A DNA stretch of 64,000 nt from Fervidifonticultor_A sp037443565 (GCA_037443565.1 JBBIOB010000004.1:1-64000), one strand, 5' to 3'; positions 17,359 to 26,719 are shown, counted from the stretch's first letter. Numbers and translations are program-made. Notes: generated by a model not told the origin, from the sequence alone.

Positions 17359-18234
17359 CTATGTGCCGGCGCGCGCCCGGTCCACCGCCGCGGTGAGCGC
17401 GCGGCGGGCCAACACCTGCGCCAGGTGAAGCCGGTACTCCGCGCTGGCGTGCAGGTCCTCGTTGGCGGTCACCCCGTCGGCCGCGAGCCGCGCCGCGGCG
17501 CTGATCGCCTCGGCGGTGGGTTCGCGGCCCCCCAGTGCCGCTTCGACGCCGGTCGCTCGATACGCCGCGGCGCCCACCCCGGTCACCCCCACGCGCACGT
17601 GCTCGCACCGCCAGGCCCCATCGAGCCGCACGACCGCGGCAACCCCGGCGATGGCAAAGCCGGAGGCCGGGTTCGGCATCTTCTGGTATGACGTACCGGT
17701 CCGGCCCGAGCCGACTGGAATGTGGATCTCGACCAGCAGCTCGTTGGGCTGAGCCGCGGTCGTCATGATCCCGTGGAAGAACTCCGCCGCCGCGACCGCG
17801 CGGGTCCCGCCGGGTCCCTGCAGGTGGAGCTCCGCGTCGAGCGCCAGCATCGCGGCGGGATAGTCGCCCGCGGGATCGGCGTGTGCCAGCGCGCCGCCGA
17901 CCGTGCCCAGGTTGCGGACCTGGAGGTCCCCGATGACCGCTGCCGCCTCGGTCAAGAGCGGCGCGGCCCGGCGGACCCGCGGCGACGACTCGATGGCCCA
18001 GTGCGTGACCAGCGCGCCGATCCGCAGCGTGCCGTCGCGGAGGCGGATCTTCTTGAGCGCACCGATGCGGCCGATGTCGATGAGATGCGCGGGCTCGATG
18101 ACCCGCAGCTTCATCATCGGCAGCAGGCTCTGCCCGCCCGCGAGCACCTTGGCGTCCGAGCCGTGGGATTGTAGCAGCTTCAGCGCGGCCGCGACGCTGC
18201 GGGGTCGGTGGTAGGTGAACGCTGCCGGGATCAT
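17359..18234 (-). CDS. coxM: FAD-binding medium subunit of a molybdenum hydroxylase (CoxM family)
   Basis: A 291-residue CoxM-like flavoprotein. KVLAGGQSLLPMMKLR (about residues 29-44) and NLGTVGGALAHADPAGDYPA (about 108-127) are the two FAD-binding motifs. The C-terminal CO_deh_flav_C domain ends in EYRLHLAQVLARRAL. The subunit normally passes electrons between the iron-sulfur subunit and an acceptor. No large or small subunit gene lies next to it; it sits between coxG and the ATPase. It may partner subunits encoded elsewhere. Confidence 0.93.
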   Translation of the reverse strand: MIPAAFTYHRPRSVAAALKLLQSHGSDAKVLAGGQSLLPMMKLRVIEPAHLIDIGRIGALKKIRLRDGTLRIGALVTHWAIESSPRVRRAAPLLTEAAAVIGDLQVRNLGTVGGALAHADPAGDYPAAMLALDAELHLQGPGGTRAVAAAEFFHGIMTTAAQPNELLVEIHIPVGSGRTGTSYQKMPNPASGFAIAGVAAVVRLDGAWRCEHVRVGVTGVGAAAYRATGVEAALGGREPTAEAISAAARLAADGVTANEDLHASAEYRLHLAQVLARRALTAAVDRARAGT

Positions 18235-18246
18235 ACGGTCCTCGGC

Positions 18247-18696
18247 CTACGCCCTCTTCTGGGAAGCGACCTCTCGGGCGAGCCCTTTGAAGAACTCGCC
18301 GGCGAGCTGCCTGGCCACCCCCGGGATCAGGCGATGGCCGACGCTGAGCAGCACTCCGGTCACCTGGGCGTCGGCCGTGTAGCGGACCAGCGTCCCTTCG
18401 CCCTGGGCGTCAAGGGTGAGCGCACCGGTGGCCTTGATGGTCCCCGGCCGACCGCCGCCCTCGACGACGAGGGTCATCCGCTCTGGCGCTGTCTTGTCCG
18501 TGATCTGCGCCGTCCCCTGATACGCGCCCTTCACCGGCCCGACGGCCAGCTCGATGGTCGCGTCATAGGCATCCGGACCTTTGGGCTTGAGCGCCTTTAG
18601 GCCTGGCGTGATCTTCGTGAGCACCTGGGGATCGTTCAGGGCCGTCCAGACCTGCTCCCGCGGAGCCGGCACCATGTGCTGGCCTTCGATCTTCAT
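18247..18696 (-). CDS. coxG: CoxG family protein (carbon monoxide dehydrogenase subunit G, SRPBCC fold)
   Basis: A 149-residue SRPBCC/START-fold protein: MKIEGQHMVPAPREQVWTAL at the start, LTKITPGLKAL near residue 27 and EFFKGLAREV at the end. CoxG proteins associate with CO-dehydrogenase-type operons and are proposed to handle quinone or membrane contact. ATG 18696 is preferred because GAGGAGG lies six bases upstream; longer versions lack this. It is followed 12 bp later by coxM. Confidence 0.9.
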   Translation of the reverse strand: MKIEGQHMVPAPREQVWTALNDPQVLTKITPGLKALKPKGPDAYDATIELAVGPVKGAYQGTAQITDKTAPERMTLVVEGGGRPGTIKATGALTLDAQGEGTLVRYTADAQVTGVLLSVGHRLIPGVARQLAGEFFKGLAREVASQKRA

Positions 18697-18792
18697 CGAT
18701 TGCCTCCTCGTGCGCGTGACCGGTAGGCCTCTTCGACGAGGGGCTGTGATCTCCTCGGGTGCGGGCACGGCACCATCGGCCGTGCCCATGCA

Positions 18793-19806
18793 TCATTGGA
18801 CGATGTCGGACGGCCAGTACAGCCGCGCCCCCGCAATGGCCCGTACGCAAAGCGACGGCGTGGGTTCGGCCACAACGAGATTATCCCCCTCCGCTGTCGC
18901 CGCCACGGATTGCCGGCGGACCTCAACCTGGCCGCTGAGGATGTAGACGTACCCATCGTGCTCGCACGCGAGGTTGAGCTGCGCCCCCGGCGCAAGCGTG
19001 GCTGTGTTGACGGTGTACGCATGGTGCGCATCGCGGATCTCGAAGGACCGAACGACGATCCCGCGCCCTTCCCGCACGCGGGCCGCTCCGCGCACCTCAG
19101 CCCACCCGCGTTCGCCTCCGGTGAGCTTCAGGGCGGGCAACCAGACACTGAGGCCGAGCGGGTACTTGAGCGTGAACGTCCGACCGTGACGCCCGCCCGT
19201 GTTGGTCAGCGTGTGGTACGTGTGAGGCGCAAAGTGAAACATCTGTCCGTCGTCGGCTGCGAGCTCGTGCAGCGTTCCGTCTGCAAAGCGTCCGACAAAG
19301 GGGGCGTCCGCCACGAGCGTGTATTCGTCGACCGTGTGCGCGTGCCACATCTGCTCATAGCCCGGCGGAGTAAAGGCAACGACCACCGAAGGGCCTTCGT
19401 CGTTCCGGACCCCACGATGCAGGCCGAACCCTCTCCGCAGCTCCCTGCGCCGGGCGCGGTTGAGAACGTATCGATCCAGCAACTGGCGGGACCCGATGAC
19501 CGACAGAGGTCCGCGGGCCTGCAGGGAGGGGTTCTCCCGGAGCACCGTCTCCGCCAGCGCGCGGATCGCCCTGATTGCGCCAGCCCACTGCTCACCCTCC
19601 GGGGTGTCGGCGAGATCCAGCTCCACATGCTGACACGCCTCGTTGATCCGGTTTGCGACGGCGAGCCGCCTCGCGGAGTCCTCCGGCCGCACGCATCCGG
19701 CTACAAGGGACAGCTGCTCCTCGGCGAGCCGCTGCACGGTGGGGATCTGCTTCACGAGAAGCCCCACACGTGACTCGATCGGCGCAGTGCTCCTGGCCAC
19801 GATCAC
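18793..19806 (-). CDS. Cupin-domain protein of unknown function
   Basis: A 337-residue protein. The first about 120 residues look helical. They are followed by two cupin-like segments: one with WHAHTVDEYTLV (about 156-167) and HFAPHTYHTLTN, and one with NLACEHDGYVYILSGQVEV near 288-306. The histidines of the first segment could bind a metal. The start is GTG 19806 with GAGGGGGA upstream. It lies upstream of coxG on the same strand, separated by 96 bp, so membership of that operon is possible. I do not recognise a characterised relative. Confidence 0.7.
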   Translation of the reverse strand: MIVARSTAPIESRVGLLVKQIPTVQRLAEEQLSLVAGCVRPEDSARRLAVANRINEACQHVELDLADTPEGEQWAGAIRAIRALAETVLRENPSLQARGPLSVIGSRQLLDRYVLNRARRRELRRGFGLHRGVRNDEGPSVVVAFTPPGYEQMWHAHTVDEYTLVADAPFVGRFADGTLHELAADDGQMFHFAPHTYHTLTNTGGRHGRTFTLKYPLGLSVWLPALKLTGGERGWAEVRGAARVREGRGIVVRSFEIRDAHHAYTVNTATLAPGAQLNLACEHDGYVYILSGQVEVRRQSVAATAEGDNLVVAEPTPSLCVRAIAGARLYWPSDIVQ

Positions 19807-19937
19807 GACGGCGTCCCCCTCTGGTGCACGCGTGCGCCCGGGCCGGCATCAACGCCGAAGAAAAGAAGGACCGGCCCCGGCGGTCAGCCCCTCTGCCAAT
19901 GCCTCTTTGGACCTCTCTGGAATTATCGCATAGTGCT

Positions 19938-19943
19938 ATTATA
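19938..19943 (-). promoter_or_regulatory. Candidate -10 element upstream of the cupin/cox operon
   Basis: A perfect TATAAT on the minus strand lies in a short AT-rich island about 130 bp upstream of the cupin GTG, within the 223-bp gap between the cupin and asparaginase genes. No convincing -35 hexamer is seen at 16-18 bp. The TATAAT is part of a small inverted repeat (CTATtATAG). Confidence 0.35.
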
Positions 19944-20029
19944 GTTCGGCGCCTACGACCGGCTCTCCCTTGTCGCCGGCAGACCCGTAGACCACATCCG
20001 CGGGCGGCCGAGCGACCGCCGACGCCGGG

Positions 20030-21007
20030 TCAGGGGTTCAGCGCGGCGAGATAGTCGCGCAGGGCCGCGCCTTCCAGGCCGTTGCCCAGCGCGACAGCGA
20101 GCTTCAACCGCGCCTTGTGCCCGGGCAGGTCGTGGACGAACAGCACCCCGCGGCGCCGCAGGTCGCGGAACGCGCCCTCGTAGCCGTATCCGTCCCAGAT
20201 CGCCCCGGTTGCACACCGCGTGGTGATCACGATGGCGACGCCCGCCGCGATCGCCTCGTCGATCGCCGGCAGCAACGCCGGGGAGACGCGGCCGCCGCCG
20301 AACGCCTCGAGCACCACCCCCCGGGCGCCGGTGGAGAGGCTGCACCGCAGGAACCGGTCGTCGGCGTCGACGCAGAGCCTGATCAGGTCGATCTTCGGCT
20401 CCATGCGGTTGGGCATTACCCGGCGCGGGGTCGGCGGCACGAGGAAGGCGATCCGGTCGCCGTAGGCGATGCCCACCGGGCCGGTCACCGGCGACTTGAA
20501 CGTGTCCTCCTTCTGGCCGTTCGTCTTGGTGACCCAACGCGCCGAGTGGACCTCCTCGTTGAGCACGACCAGGGCCCCGCGTCCCCGGGCCTCGGGCGAG
20601 GCCGCGGCGCGGATTGCATCATACAGGTTGCGGTAGCCGTCGAAGCCGATCTGCGATGCGTTGCGCATGGCGCCGGTGAAGACCAGCGGCCGGTCGGTGT
20701 CCACGGTGAGGTGCAGGTAGTAGGCCGACTCCTCGAGCGTGTCGGTCCCGTGGGTGATGACGACGCCGGTGACGTCCGGCCGCGCGGCGATCTCGGCGGC
20801 GCGTTGGCTCATCTCGGCGATCTTCGCCAGGGTCATGAGCGCGCCGGGGATGAACTCGAACTCGACCACCTCGACCGACGCCACGGCGTCGAGGCCGGGG
20901 ATCGCGCGGAGCAGGTCGGCGCCGCGCAGGGTGGGCCGGGCGCCGGTGCCGTCGGTGTCGCGGGTCGAGATGGTGCCGCCGGTGGTGAGGACGACTACGT
21001 GTGGCAT
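20030..21007 (-). CDS. Asparaginase
   Basis: A 325-residue L-asparaginase/glutaminase-family amidase that hydrolyses L-asparagine to aspartate and ammonia. The two nucleophile regions are intact: TTGGTIST at about residues 8-15 and ITHGTDTLEESAYY at about 84-97. FTGAMRNASQ is near 115. There is no signal peptide, so it is cytoplasmic. ATG 21007 has GGGAGG upstream. It ends the aldehyde dehydrogenase-NCS2 permease-asparaginase strand group and is separated from the permease by a 73-bp gap holding a strong hairpin. Confidence 0.93.
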   Translation of the reverse strand: MPHVVVLTTGGTISTRDTDGTGARPTLRGADLLRAIPGLDAVASVEVVEFEFIPGALMTLAKIAEMSQRAAEIAARPDVTGVVITHGTDTLEESAYYLHLTVDTDRPLVFTGAMRNASQIGFDGYRNLYDAIRAAASPEARGRGALVVLNEEVHSARWVTKTNGQKEDTFKSPVTGPVGIAYGDRIAFLVPPTPRRVMPNRMEPKIDLIRLCVDADDRFLRCSLSTGARGVVLEAFGGGRVSPALLPAIDEAIAAGVAIVITTRCATGAIWDGYGYEGAFRDLRRRGVLFVHDLPGHKARLKLAVALGNGLEGAALRDYLAALNP

Positions 21008-21025
21008 GGTGGCCTCCCTAGACGC

Positions 21026-21053
21026 GCGGGGGTGGGTTACCCCACCCCCGCGG
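21026..21053 (-). terminator. Strong GC hairpin between NCS2 permease and asparaginase
   Basis: A perfect 12-bp stem (CGCGGGGGTGGG and its complement) with a TTAC loop sits between the permease stop and the asparaginase ribosome site. No T tract follows on either strand, so it is better read as an attenuator or mRNA-stability hairpin than as a full terminator. Confidence 0.5.
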
Positions 21054-21080
21054 CGCATGCCGTACGACGAACGAACAGGC

Positions 21081-22502
21081 CTAGCTCTTGATGCCGCGCT
21101 CCTCCAGGGTGCCCGGCAGCAGGTTGTCGAGGATCAGGCCGAAGATCGCCGCGACGGCCATCCCGGTCGAGCCGATGATGTTGATCATGTCGGCCAACCA
21201 GGGGGCCCAGGAGATGACGACCCTGCGGGCCTCGAATCCGAGCTCCGGCACGCCGCCGAAGTAGGCGGGCAGGCTCAGACCCATGAAGAGCGAGAACCCG
21301 ACGATCAATAGGTTGCGGTCGCTACGCAGGTCGGCGCGGGCCACCTGCTGAACGCCGATCGCGGCGATGAGCCCGAACAGCGCGCAGTACATTGCGCCGA
21401 CCACCGGCCGCGGCAGGGTCGCGGCCAGCGCCCCGAACTTGGCGAAGATCCCCAGGAAGATCAGCACAAAGGCCCCGATCGTCACCACGTAGCGGCTGGC
21501 AACGCGTGTGATGCCGATTAGACCGATGTTCTCCGAGTAGCTGGTGCTGGCGAACCCGCCGAACAGCCCGGTGAAGAAGCAGCCCACGCCCTCGGCACGG
21601 ATGCCGCGGTTGATGGTGTTTTCGTCAGGATCGCGCAATCGGCTCATGTACGACACCGAGTGGTAGTCCCCAAACGACTCGATCATCGATGCCAGGTACG
21701 CGGCCAGGATTGCGAGGAAGAACGCTAGGCTGAACTGTGGCATGCCCCACGGCAGGATCCAGCCCGCCTCCCCGCCCCACAGCGGCCGGAACCACCGCGA
21801 CTCCCGGACGACCTGGAGGCTCACGTACGAGGGGTGGTCGGGGCCGAAGGTGCCGACCGCGCTGAAGAAGTACGAGACCGCCCAGCCGACTGCGACGGCC
21901 AGCAGGATGGGGAACAGCCGGAAGACCAGGCTGGTTCGCGAGAGGAACTGCGAGAACCAGAAGATACAGATGATGACGAGCGCGGCGGTCGGCCAGTACA
22001 GACCGGCCTGCGGCGCGCCGACGCGGAACAGGGCCAGGCCGATGAGCATGATGACCGGACCGATGACGACCGGACTGATCAGCCGGCGCAGCTTCCCGAT
22101 CCAGCCGAAGTGCCCGACGGCCATCTCCACGAAGCTGCCCGCCATGATCGCCCCGGCGATGTACTGCATCGCAACCGGGCCCTTGTGCTGGCCGATGATG
22201 GCGAAGAACGGGCCGAGGAAGGAGAACGAGACGCCCTGCACGATCGGTAGCCGGGATCCCCAGTGGACCTGGAGCAGGGTGACGACCCCGGACGCGAGCA
22301 TGACGGATCCGACCAGCGTGGCGATCTGCGCCTGCGTGAGTCCCATGGCCGGTCCCAGAAGCAACGGAACAGAGACGGTGGCCCCAAACATCGTCAGCAC
22401 GTGCTGGACGCCGAGGAAGAAGGCCCTGCCGAACGGTTGGGGGATGTCATCGACGTTGTAGATGAGCTCCCCTCGCTTCACCTCCATGACCTCTGTGGCC
22501 AT
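21081..22502 (-). CDS. NCS2-family nucleobase (uracil/xanthine) permease
   Basis: A 473-residue, about 14-segment inner-membrane symporter of the nucleobase-ascorbate family. The N-terminus has LGVQHVLTMFGATVSVPLLL (about residues 30-49). The substrate-binding region has MIESFGDYHSVSY (about 273), with the conserved glutamate, and the signature GGFASTSYSENIGLIGITRV (about 315). The substrate could be uracil, xanthine or urate; the QH motif is present (GVQH). Placed between aldehyde dehydrogenase and asparaginase, it fits a nitrogen-scavenging role. Confidence 0.92.
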   Translation of the reverse strand: MATEVMEVKRGELIYNVDDIPQPFGRAFFLGVQHVLTMFGATVSVPLLLGPAMGLTQAQIATLVGSVMLASGVVTLLQVHWGSRLPIVQGVSFSFLGPFFAIIGQHKGPVAMQYIAGAIMAGSFVEMAVGHFGWIGKLRRLISPVVIGPVIMLIGLALFRVGAPQAGLYWPTAALVIICIFWFSQFLSRTSLVFRLFPILLAVAVGWAVSYFFSAVGTFGPDHPSYVSLQVVRESRWFRPLWGGEAGWILPWGMPQFSLAFFLAILAAYLASMIESFGDYHSVSYMSRLRDPDENTINRGIRAEGVGCFFTGLFGGFASTSYSENIGLIGITRVASRYVVTIGAFVLIFLGIFAKFGALAATLPRPVVGAMYCALFGLIAAIGVQQVARADLRSDRNLLIVGFSLFMGLSLPAYFGGVPELGFEARRVVISWAPWLADMINIIGSTGMAVAAIFGLILDNLLPGTLEERGIKS

Positions 22503-22576
22503 TCACTCGCCTCCCTTCTGAGGGTTTGATCGCCTTCCGGGCGGTCGCGCCGATCCCACCTCCCTCCGTGGACTGT

Positions 22577-24070
22577 CTAGTACAGGTTTCCCGTCCGGCG
22601 TGTGCCGGTATAATCCAGGTAGACCACCTTGAGCTCGCTGTAGAACTCGATCGCCACGCTGCCCTGCTCGCGCGGTCCAACGCCGGTGGCTTTGGTGCCG
22701 CCAAACGGCAGGTGCGCCTCGCCGCCGACCGTGGGGTTGTTGACGTGCACGATGCCGACCTCGCTGCGGTCGACGAACCGCATCGCGGTCGCCACGTCCC
22801 GCGTGTAGACGGACGATGCCAAACCGTAGGGCACGGCGTTGGCCGCCTCGACGGCGGCGTCGAAGTCCGGGACCCGGCAAATCGACAGCACCGGGCCGAA
22901 GATCTCCTCACGAAAGATGCGCATCGACGGGGTCACGTGGTCGAACACCGTGGGTGCGACAAAGTGCCCGCGCGCCAGCGCGCCATCGGTCAGACGGTGC
23001 CCTCCGGTGACCAGGCGGGCGCCCTCGCGCCGTCCGATCGCGATGTAGTCGAGGACCGTCTGCATCTGCGACGCATCCACCGACGGGCCCATCTCGGTCG
23101 CGGGGTCCAGGCCGTCGCCCACGACGAGCCGCGACGCGCGCGCGGCGAGCTCTTCCACAAAGCGATCGGCGACCGCCTCGACGACGATCACGCGGCTGGT
23201 CGCGGTGCACCGCTGTCCGGTCGACCCATACGCCCCCTGCACCGTCCCGGCCACGGCGAGCTCCAGGTCGGCGTCCTCGAGCACGACGACCGGGTTCTTC
23301 CCGCCCATCTCAGCCTGGACCCGCAGGCCGCGCTCCGCCGCGCGCTGGTAGAGCCTCGTGCCCACGTCGTTCGAGCCGGTGAACGAGACCGCCCGCACCG
23401 CGGGGTGCGCCAGCAGCTCGTCGCCGACGGTCCCGCCCGGGCCGATGACCATGTTCAGCACGCCCGGCGGCAGCCCGGCTTCCTCGAAGACCTCCATCAG
23501 GATCGACGCCGTCCAGGGGGTCAGCGTGGCGGGCTTGAAGACGACGGTGTTGCCGCACACCAGGGCAGGAGCGATCTTCCAGATGGGGATCGCCACCGGG
23601 AAGTTCCAGGGGCTGATGAGCGCCACGACGCCGAGCGGCTCGCGCTTGGTGTACGTGAACGTGTTCGCCAGCTCGCTGGGCAGGGTCTCGCCGCGCAGCC
23701 GCCGGCCCTCGCCGGCGATGTACTCGAGGATGTTGCGGCTGCGCTGCAACTCGCCCCGGGACTCGGCCAGCGTCTTGCCTTCTTCGCGGGTGAGGGCCTG
23801 GGCGAGGCGTGGGATCTCGCGGTCGAAGATCTCCAGGGCCCTGAAGAGGAGATGGCCCCGGACGGGCCCTGGGGTGTCGCGCCACGCGGGAAACGCCTGC
23901 GCCGCCGCATCGACGGCCGCGCGGGCCTCCTCGCGGCTCGACAGCGGCGCCTGACCGAGGATTTCACCAGTGGCGGGGTTGCGGTTGGGGACGAATCTCC
24001 CGGTTGACGACTCCTGCCAGCGTCCGGCGATGAAGTTCTTGTAGGTCTGCTGGCCCGCGGCAACCGCCAT
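22577..24070 (-). CDS. Aldehyde dehydrogenase (ketoglutarate-semialdehyde type)
   Basis: A 497-residue NAD(P)-dependent aldehyde dehydrogenase. SPWNFPVAIPIWKIAPAL (about residues 152-169), the cofactor motif FTGSNDVG (about 229), the general-base glutamate in AEMGGKNP (about 253-260) and the nucleophile cysteine in GSTGQRCTATSR (about 281-292) are all present. It resembles the alpha-ketoglutaric-semialdehyde dehydrogenase subgroup by its ending AIEFYSELKVVYLDYTG. ATG 24070 has GGGAGG eight bases upstream; an upstream start at 24103 lacks support. Confidence 0.9.
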   Translation of the reverse strand: MAVAAGQQTYKNFIAGRWQESSTGRFVPNRNPATGEILGQAPLSSREEARAAVDAAAQAFPAWRDTPGPVRGHLLFRALEIFDREIPRLAQALTREEGKTLAESRGELQRSRNILEYIAGEGRRLRGETLPSELANTFTYTKREPLGVVALISPWNFPVAIPIWKIAPALVCGNTVVFKPATLTPWTASILMEVFEEAGLPPGVLNMVIGPGGTVGDELLAHPAVRAVSFTGSNDVGTRLYQRAAERGLRVQAEMGGKNPVVVLEDADLELAVAGTVQGAYGSTGQRCTATSRVIVVEAVADRFVEELAARASRLVVGDGLDPATEMGPSVDASQMQTVLDYIAIGRREGARLVTGGHRLTDGALARGHFVAPTVFDHVTPSMRIFREEIFGPVLSICRVPDFDAAVEAANAVPYGLASSVYTRDVATAMRFVDRSEVGIVHVNNPTVGGEAHLPFGGTKATGVGPREQGSVAIEFYSELKVVYLDYTGTRRTGNLY

Positions 24071-24161
24071 GCCGTCGACCTCCCGGAGGTACCGGCCGGT
24101 CACAGGGATTCAGCGAGAGGTTCTGCGTCCGGGGTCCCCGATCCTGGCGGCCTCCGACCGG

Positions 24162-25097
24162 CTACTTGAGGAGCGCATAGGCCTCGAACAGCACCGCAGC
24201 GATCAGCGAGGAGGCGAGGATGCTGATAAGCCAGGTCAGCGGGATGACCCAGAAGAGCCGTCGGTTGACCGCCACCATGCCCTTGGTGAGCCCGACGCCG
24301 ACCACAGCCCCGACGATCGCCTGCGACGTCGACACCGGCACGCCGATCTGCGTGAACACGTGCGTGGTCAGCGCGGTGGCGGCCGCGGCGACGAGTGCCG
24401 AGGCCGGGTCGAGCGCGGTGATCTGCCTGCCCACCAGCATGATGACCCGGCGACTGAAGGTCAGAACGCCGGCGGCGATGGCCAGCCCCCCAAGCAGCGC
24501 GCCGGCCTGCGGACCCACCAAACCGACCGCCACGAACGGCGCCATGGAGTTCCCCACGTTGTTGGATCCGAGCGCGTACGCGGCGTAGCAGCCGACCAGC
24601 ACCCCGGCCACGCGGACCGTCTGCTGAAATGCGAGGGTGTTGCCCAGCCGCCCGGCAGCGAGCGATCCGATGACGCGGTAGAGCACGTAGGCGATGATCC
24701 CGGCGCCCACCGGCGCGGTGACCATCGACGCGGTGAGCCGGATCAGCGACGGCAGGTGAAACCCGGTGCGCTGGATCAATCCCACCGCGACCAGCGCCCC
24801 GAACATCGCGTGCGAGGTCGAGATCGGAATCCCGTAGAGTGTCAGGATGTTCACGACGACCGCCGCGGACAACGAGGCGACGACGCTCATCTCGAGGTTC
24901 AGCTCGGTGAGCCGTCCCAGGACGTGGAAGACCTTCTGCCCCTCGACGACCGCGCCGAGGATCGAGAAGATCGCCGCCAGGACCACGGCGCGCCGGTAGG
25001 AGATCGTGTTGGCGCCGATCTGAGGACCGAACGTGTTGGCGGCGTCGTTCGCGCCGATCCCCCAGCCGAGGTAGAGGCCCGGCAGCAGGGCTAGCAC
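24162..25097 (-). CDS. PiT-family inorganic phosphate transporter 1
   Basis: A 311-residue transporter with about ten membrane segments. It has two inverted PiT halves: GIGANDAANTFGPQIGANTI (about residues 14-33) with ISTSHAMFGALVAVG, then GSNNVGNSMAPF (about 174) with VSTSQAIVGAVVGVG. It moves phosphate with a cation across the inner membrane. It lies 16 bp after a close paralogue, so the pair is a tandem duplication in one operon with the PhoU-like protein. Confidence 0.93.
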   Translation of the reverse strand: MLALLPGLYLGWGIGANDAANTFGPQIGANTISYRRAVVLAAIFSILGAVVEGQKVFHVLGRLTELNLEMSVVASLSAAVVVNILTLYGIPISTSHAMFGALVAVGLIQRTGFHLPSLIRLTASMVTAPVGAGIIAYVLYRVIGSLAAGRLGNTLAFQQTVRVAGVLVGCYAAYALGSNNVGNSMAPFVAVGLVGPQAGALLGGLAIAAGVLTFSRRVIMLVGRQITALDPASALVAAAATALTTHVFTQIGVPVSTSQAIVGAVVGVGLTKGMVAVNRRLFWVIPLTWLISILASSLIAAVLFEAYALLK

Positions 25098-25113
25098 GTG
25101 GCTCCGCCTCGGC

Positions 25114-26049
25114 TCACTGGGCCGCCCGGTATGCCGCGAGCAGGAGAAACGCGATCACACCGGCACCCGCGACGCTCACGACCCACCCGACAGGGATCGC
25201 CGCGAGGGTGCGCGAGTTGACGGCCATCATGCCTCTGGTCAGGCCGACACCGGCCACGGCGCCGACCACCGCCTGTGAGGTCGAGATCGGAATCGCGAGC
25301 TGCGTGAAGAGATGCACCGTCAGCGCGGCCGACAGCGTCGCGACGAGCGCGGAGACGGGGTCGAGCGCGGTGATGCGCCTGCCGACAAGCATGACGACGT
25401 TGCGGCTGTAGGTCATCGCACCGAGCGCGAGCCCGGTGCCCCCGAGGACTGCCGCCGGGAGGGGGTCGATGAGGCCAATCGTAACATACGGTGCCATGGC
25501 GTTACCAACGTTGTTGGCGCCCATGGCATAGGCCGCGTAGCAACCGATGAGGATGGCCGCGGTCCTCACGCCGCGCTGGAACATGATCGAGCCGCCCAGC
25601 GGCCCGGCCAGCACAAGGCCGGTCGCCCGCAGGAGCAGGAAGGCGACCATGGCTGCCCCCAACGGGGCCGTCACCATTGCGGAAGCCACCTTTCCGAGGA
25701 CCGGCGCGCTGATGTGCGCCCCCTCACGCAGCCCGACCCCGACCAGCGCGCCGACGATCGCGTGCGAGGTCGAGACCGGGAACCCGAACCGGGTCATGGC
25801 GTTGACGCTCACCGCCGCGGCGAGGGTCGCGATGACGGACATCTCCAGATCCAGGACCGTCACGCGACCCAGGGTCGGAAAGATCTTGTGTCCTTCCATG
25901 ACGGCCCCGAGGAGCGCGAATGCCGCCGCCAACACGATTCCCTGCCGAAACGCAATGATGTTGGAGCCAATCTGGGGCCCGAAGGCATTGGCGGTGTCGT
26001 TGGCGCCGATGCCCCAACTCAGGTAGAGCGCCGGCAACAGCGCCAGCAT
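25114..26049 (-). CDS. PiT-family inorganic phosphate transporter 2
   Basis: A 311-residue paralogue of the next gene, with the same motif order: GIGANDTANAFGPQIGSNII, VSTSHAIVGALVGVG, GANNVGNAMAPY and ISTSQAVVGAVAGVG. The start nearly abuts the stop of the PhoU-like gene, giving tight coupling. The identical length and clear sequence similarity to the neighbour indicate duplication followed by divergence, perhaps into high- and low-affinity forms or two halves of a heteromer. Confidence 0.93.
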   Translation of the reverse strand: MLALLPALYLSWGIGANDTANAFGPQIGSNIIAFRQGIVLAAAFALLGAVMEGHKIFPTLGRVTVLDLEMSVIATLAAAVSVNAMTRFGFPVSTSHAIVGALVGVGLREGAHISAPVLGKVASAMVTAPLGAAMVAFLLLRATGLVLAGPLGGSIMFQRGVRTAAILIGCYAAYAMGANNVGNAMAPYVTIGLIDPLPAAVLGGTGLALGAMTYSRNVVMLVGRRITALDPVSALVATLSAALTVHLFTQLAIPISTSQAVVGAVAGVGLTRGMMAVNSRTLAAIPVGWVVSVAGAGVIAFLLLAAYRAAQ

Positions 26050-26050
26050 G

Positions 26051-26719
26051 CTAGATGCCGCTGCCGATGTGGAGGATCTCCAGACGGTCTCCGGTGTCCT
26101 CGATCTGGTCTGATATCTCCGTCAGGGTCTCGATGAACTGCCTCAGGTGGATCTTGTGCGCGAGCGGGAGGTCGGAGGTGAAGATCTGCCGGGTAAGCTT
26201 CCACTCGATATCGTCGATGAGGGACTCGGTCACGCCCACGGTCTTTAGGCGGTCGCGGATGACGCGCTCGTCGGCGGACGTGAAGAACGTGGTGACGGCC
26301 GCGTGTAGCGCGACATACGCCTCCTGCGTGTGCCCAGGGATCTGACGGAGGGCCTCGGCGACCTCGGCGGGGATCTCAGGCCGCTGCCCCAGCAGGAAAT
26401 CGCAGGTCATCTCGGCGGCGTCGGCCACCATGTCGACGCGCTCGACAAACCCGTGGATGTCGGAGCGGAAGATCGGCAGGAAGGCGCCACGGTACAGCAG
26501 GTCGATCACCGACCGCCGCAGCTGGTCCGCGTCGGTTTCGAGCTGGTCGACGTTGATCGCGCCGGCCTTCGCCGCTTCAAGCCGGCCGGCCAGATAATCC
26601 TCCAGCACCTCGCGGGTCCGGGCCACGCACTCGCCCACCTTGTCGAGGTGCTGTTGCAGCAGCACCCGAACCTCTTTCTCCCGTCCTTTGCCAAACAGGA
26701 ACTGCACCGCCCGCGCCAC
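26051..26719 (-). CDS. PhoU-like DUF47-family protein (TIGR00153 type)
   Basis: A 222-residue, almost entirely helical protein. FLFGKGREKEVRVLLQQHLD near the start and RSDIHGFVERVDMVADAAEM (about 99-118) mark the DUF47 group that accompanies PiT transporters and probably regulates them, in the manner of PhoU. GTG 26719 has GGAGG eight bases upstream. It heads the minus-strand phosphate operon and is divergent from the coxL gene across 142 bp. Confidence 0.9.
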   Translation of the reverse strand: MARAVQFLFGKGREKEVRVLLQQHLDKVGECVARTREVLEDYLAGRLEAAKAGAINVDQLETDADQLRRSVIDLLYRGAFLPIFRSDIHGFVERVDMVADAAEMTCDFLLGQRPEIPAEVAEALRQIPGHTQEAYVALHAAVTTFFTSADERVIRDRLKTVGVTESLIDDIEWKLTRQIFTSDLPLAHKIHLRQFIETLTEISDQIEDTGDRLEILHIGSGI

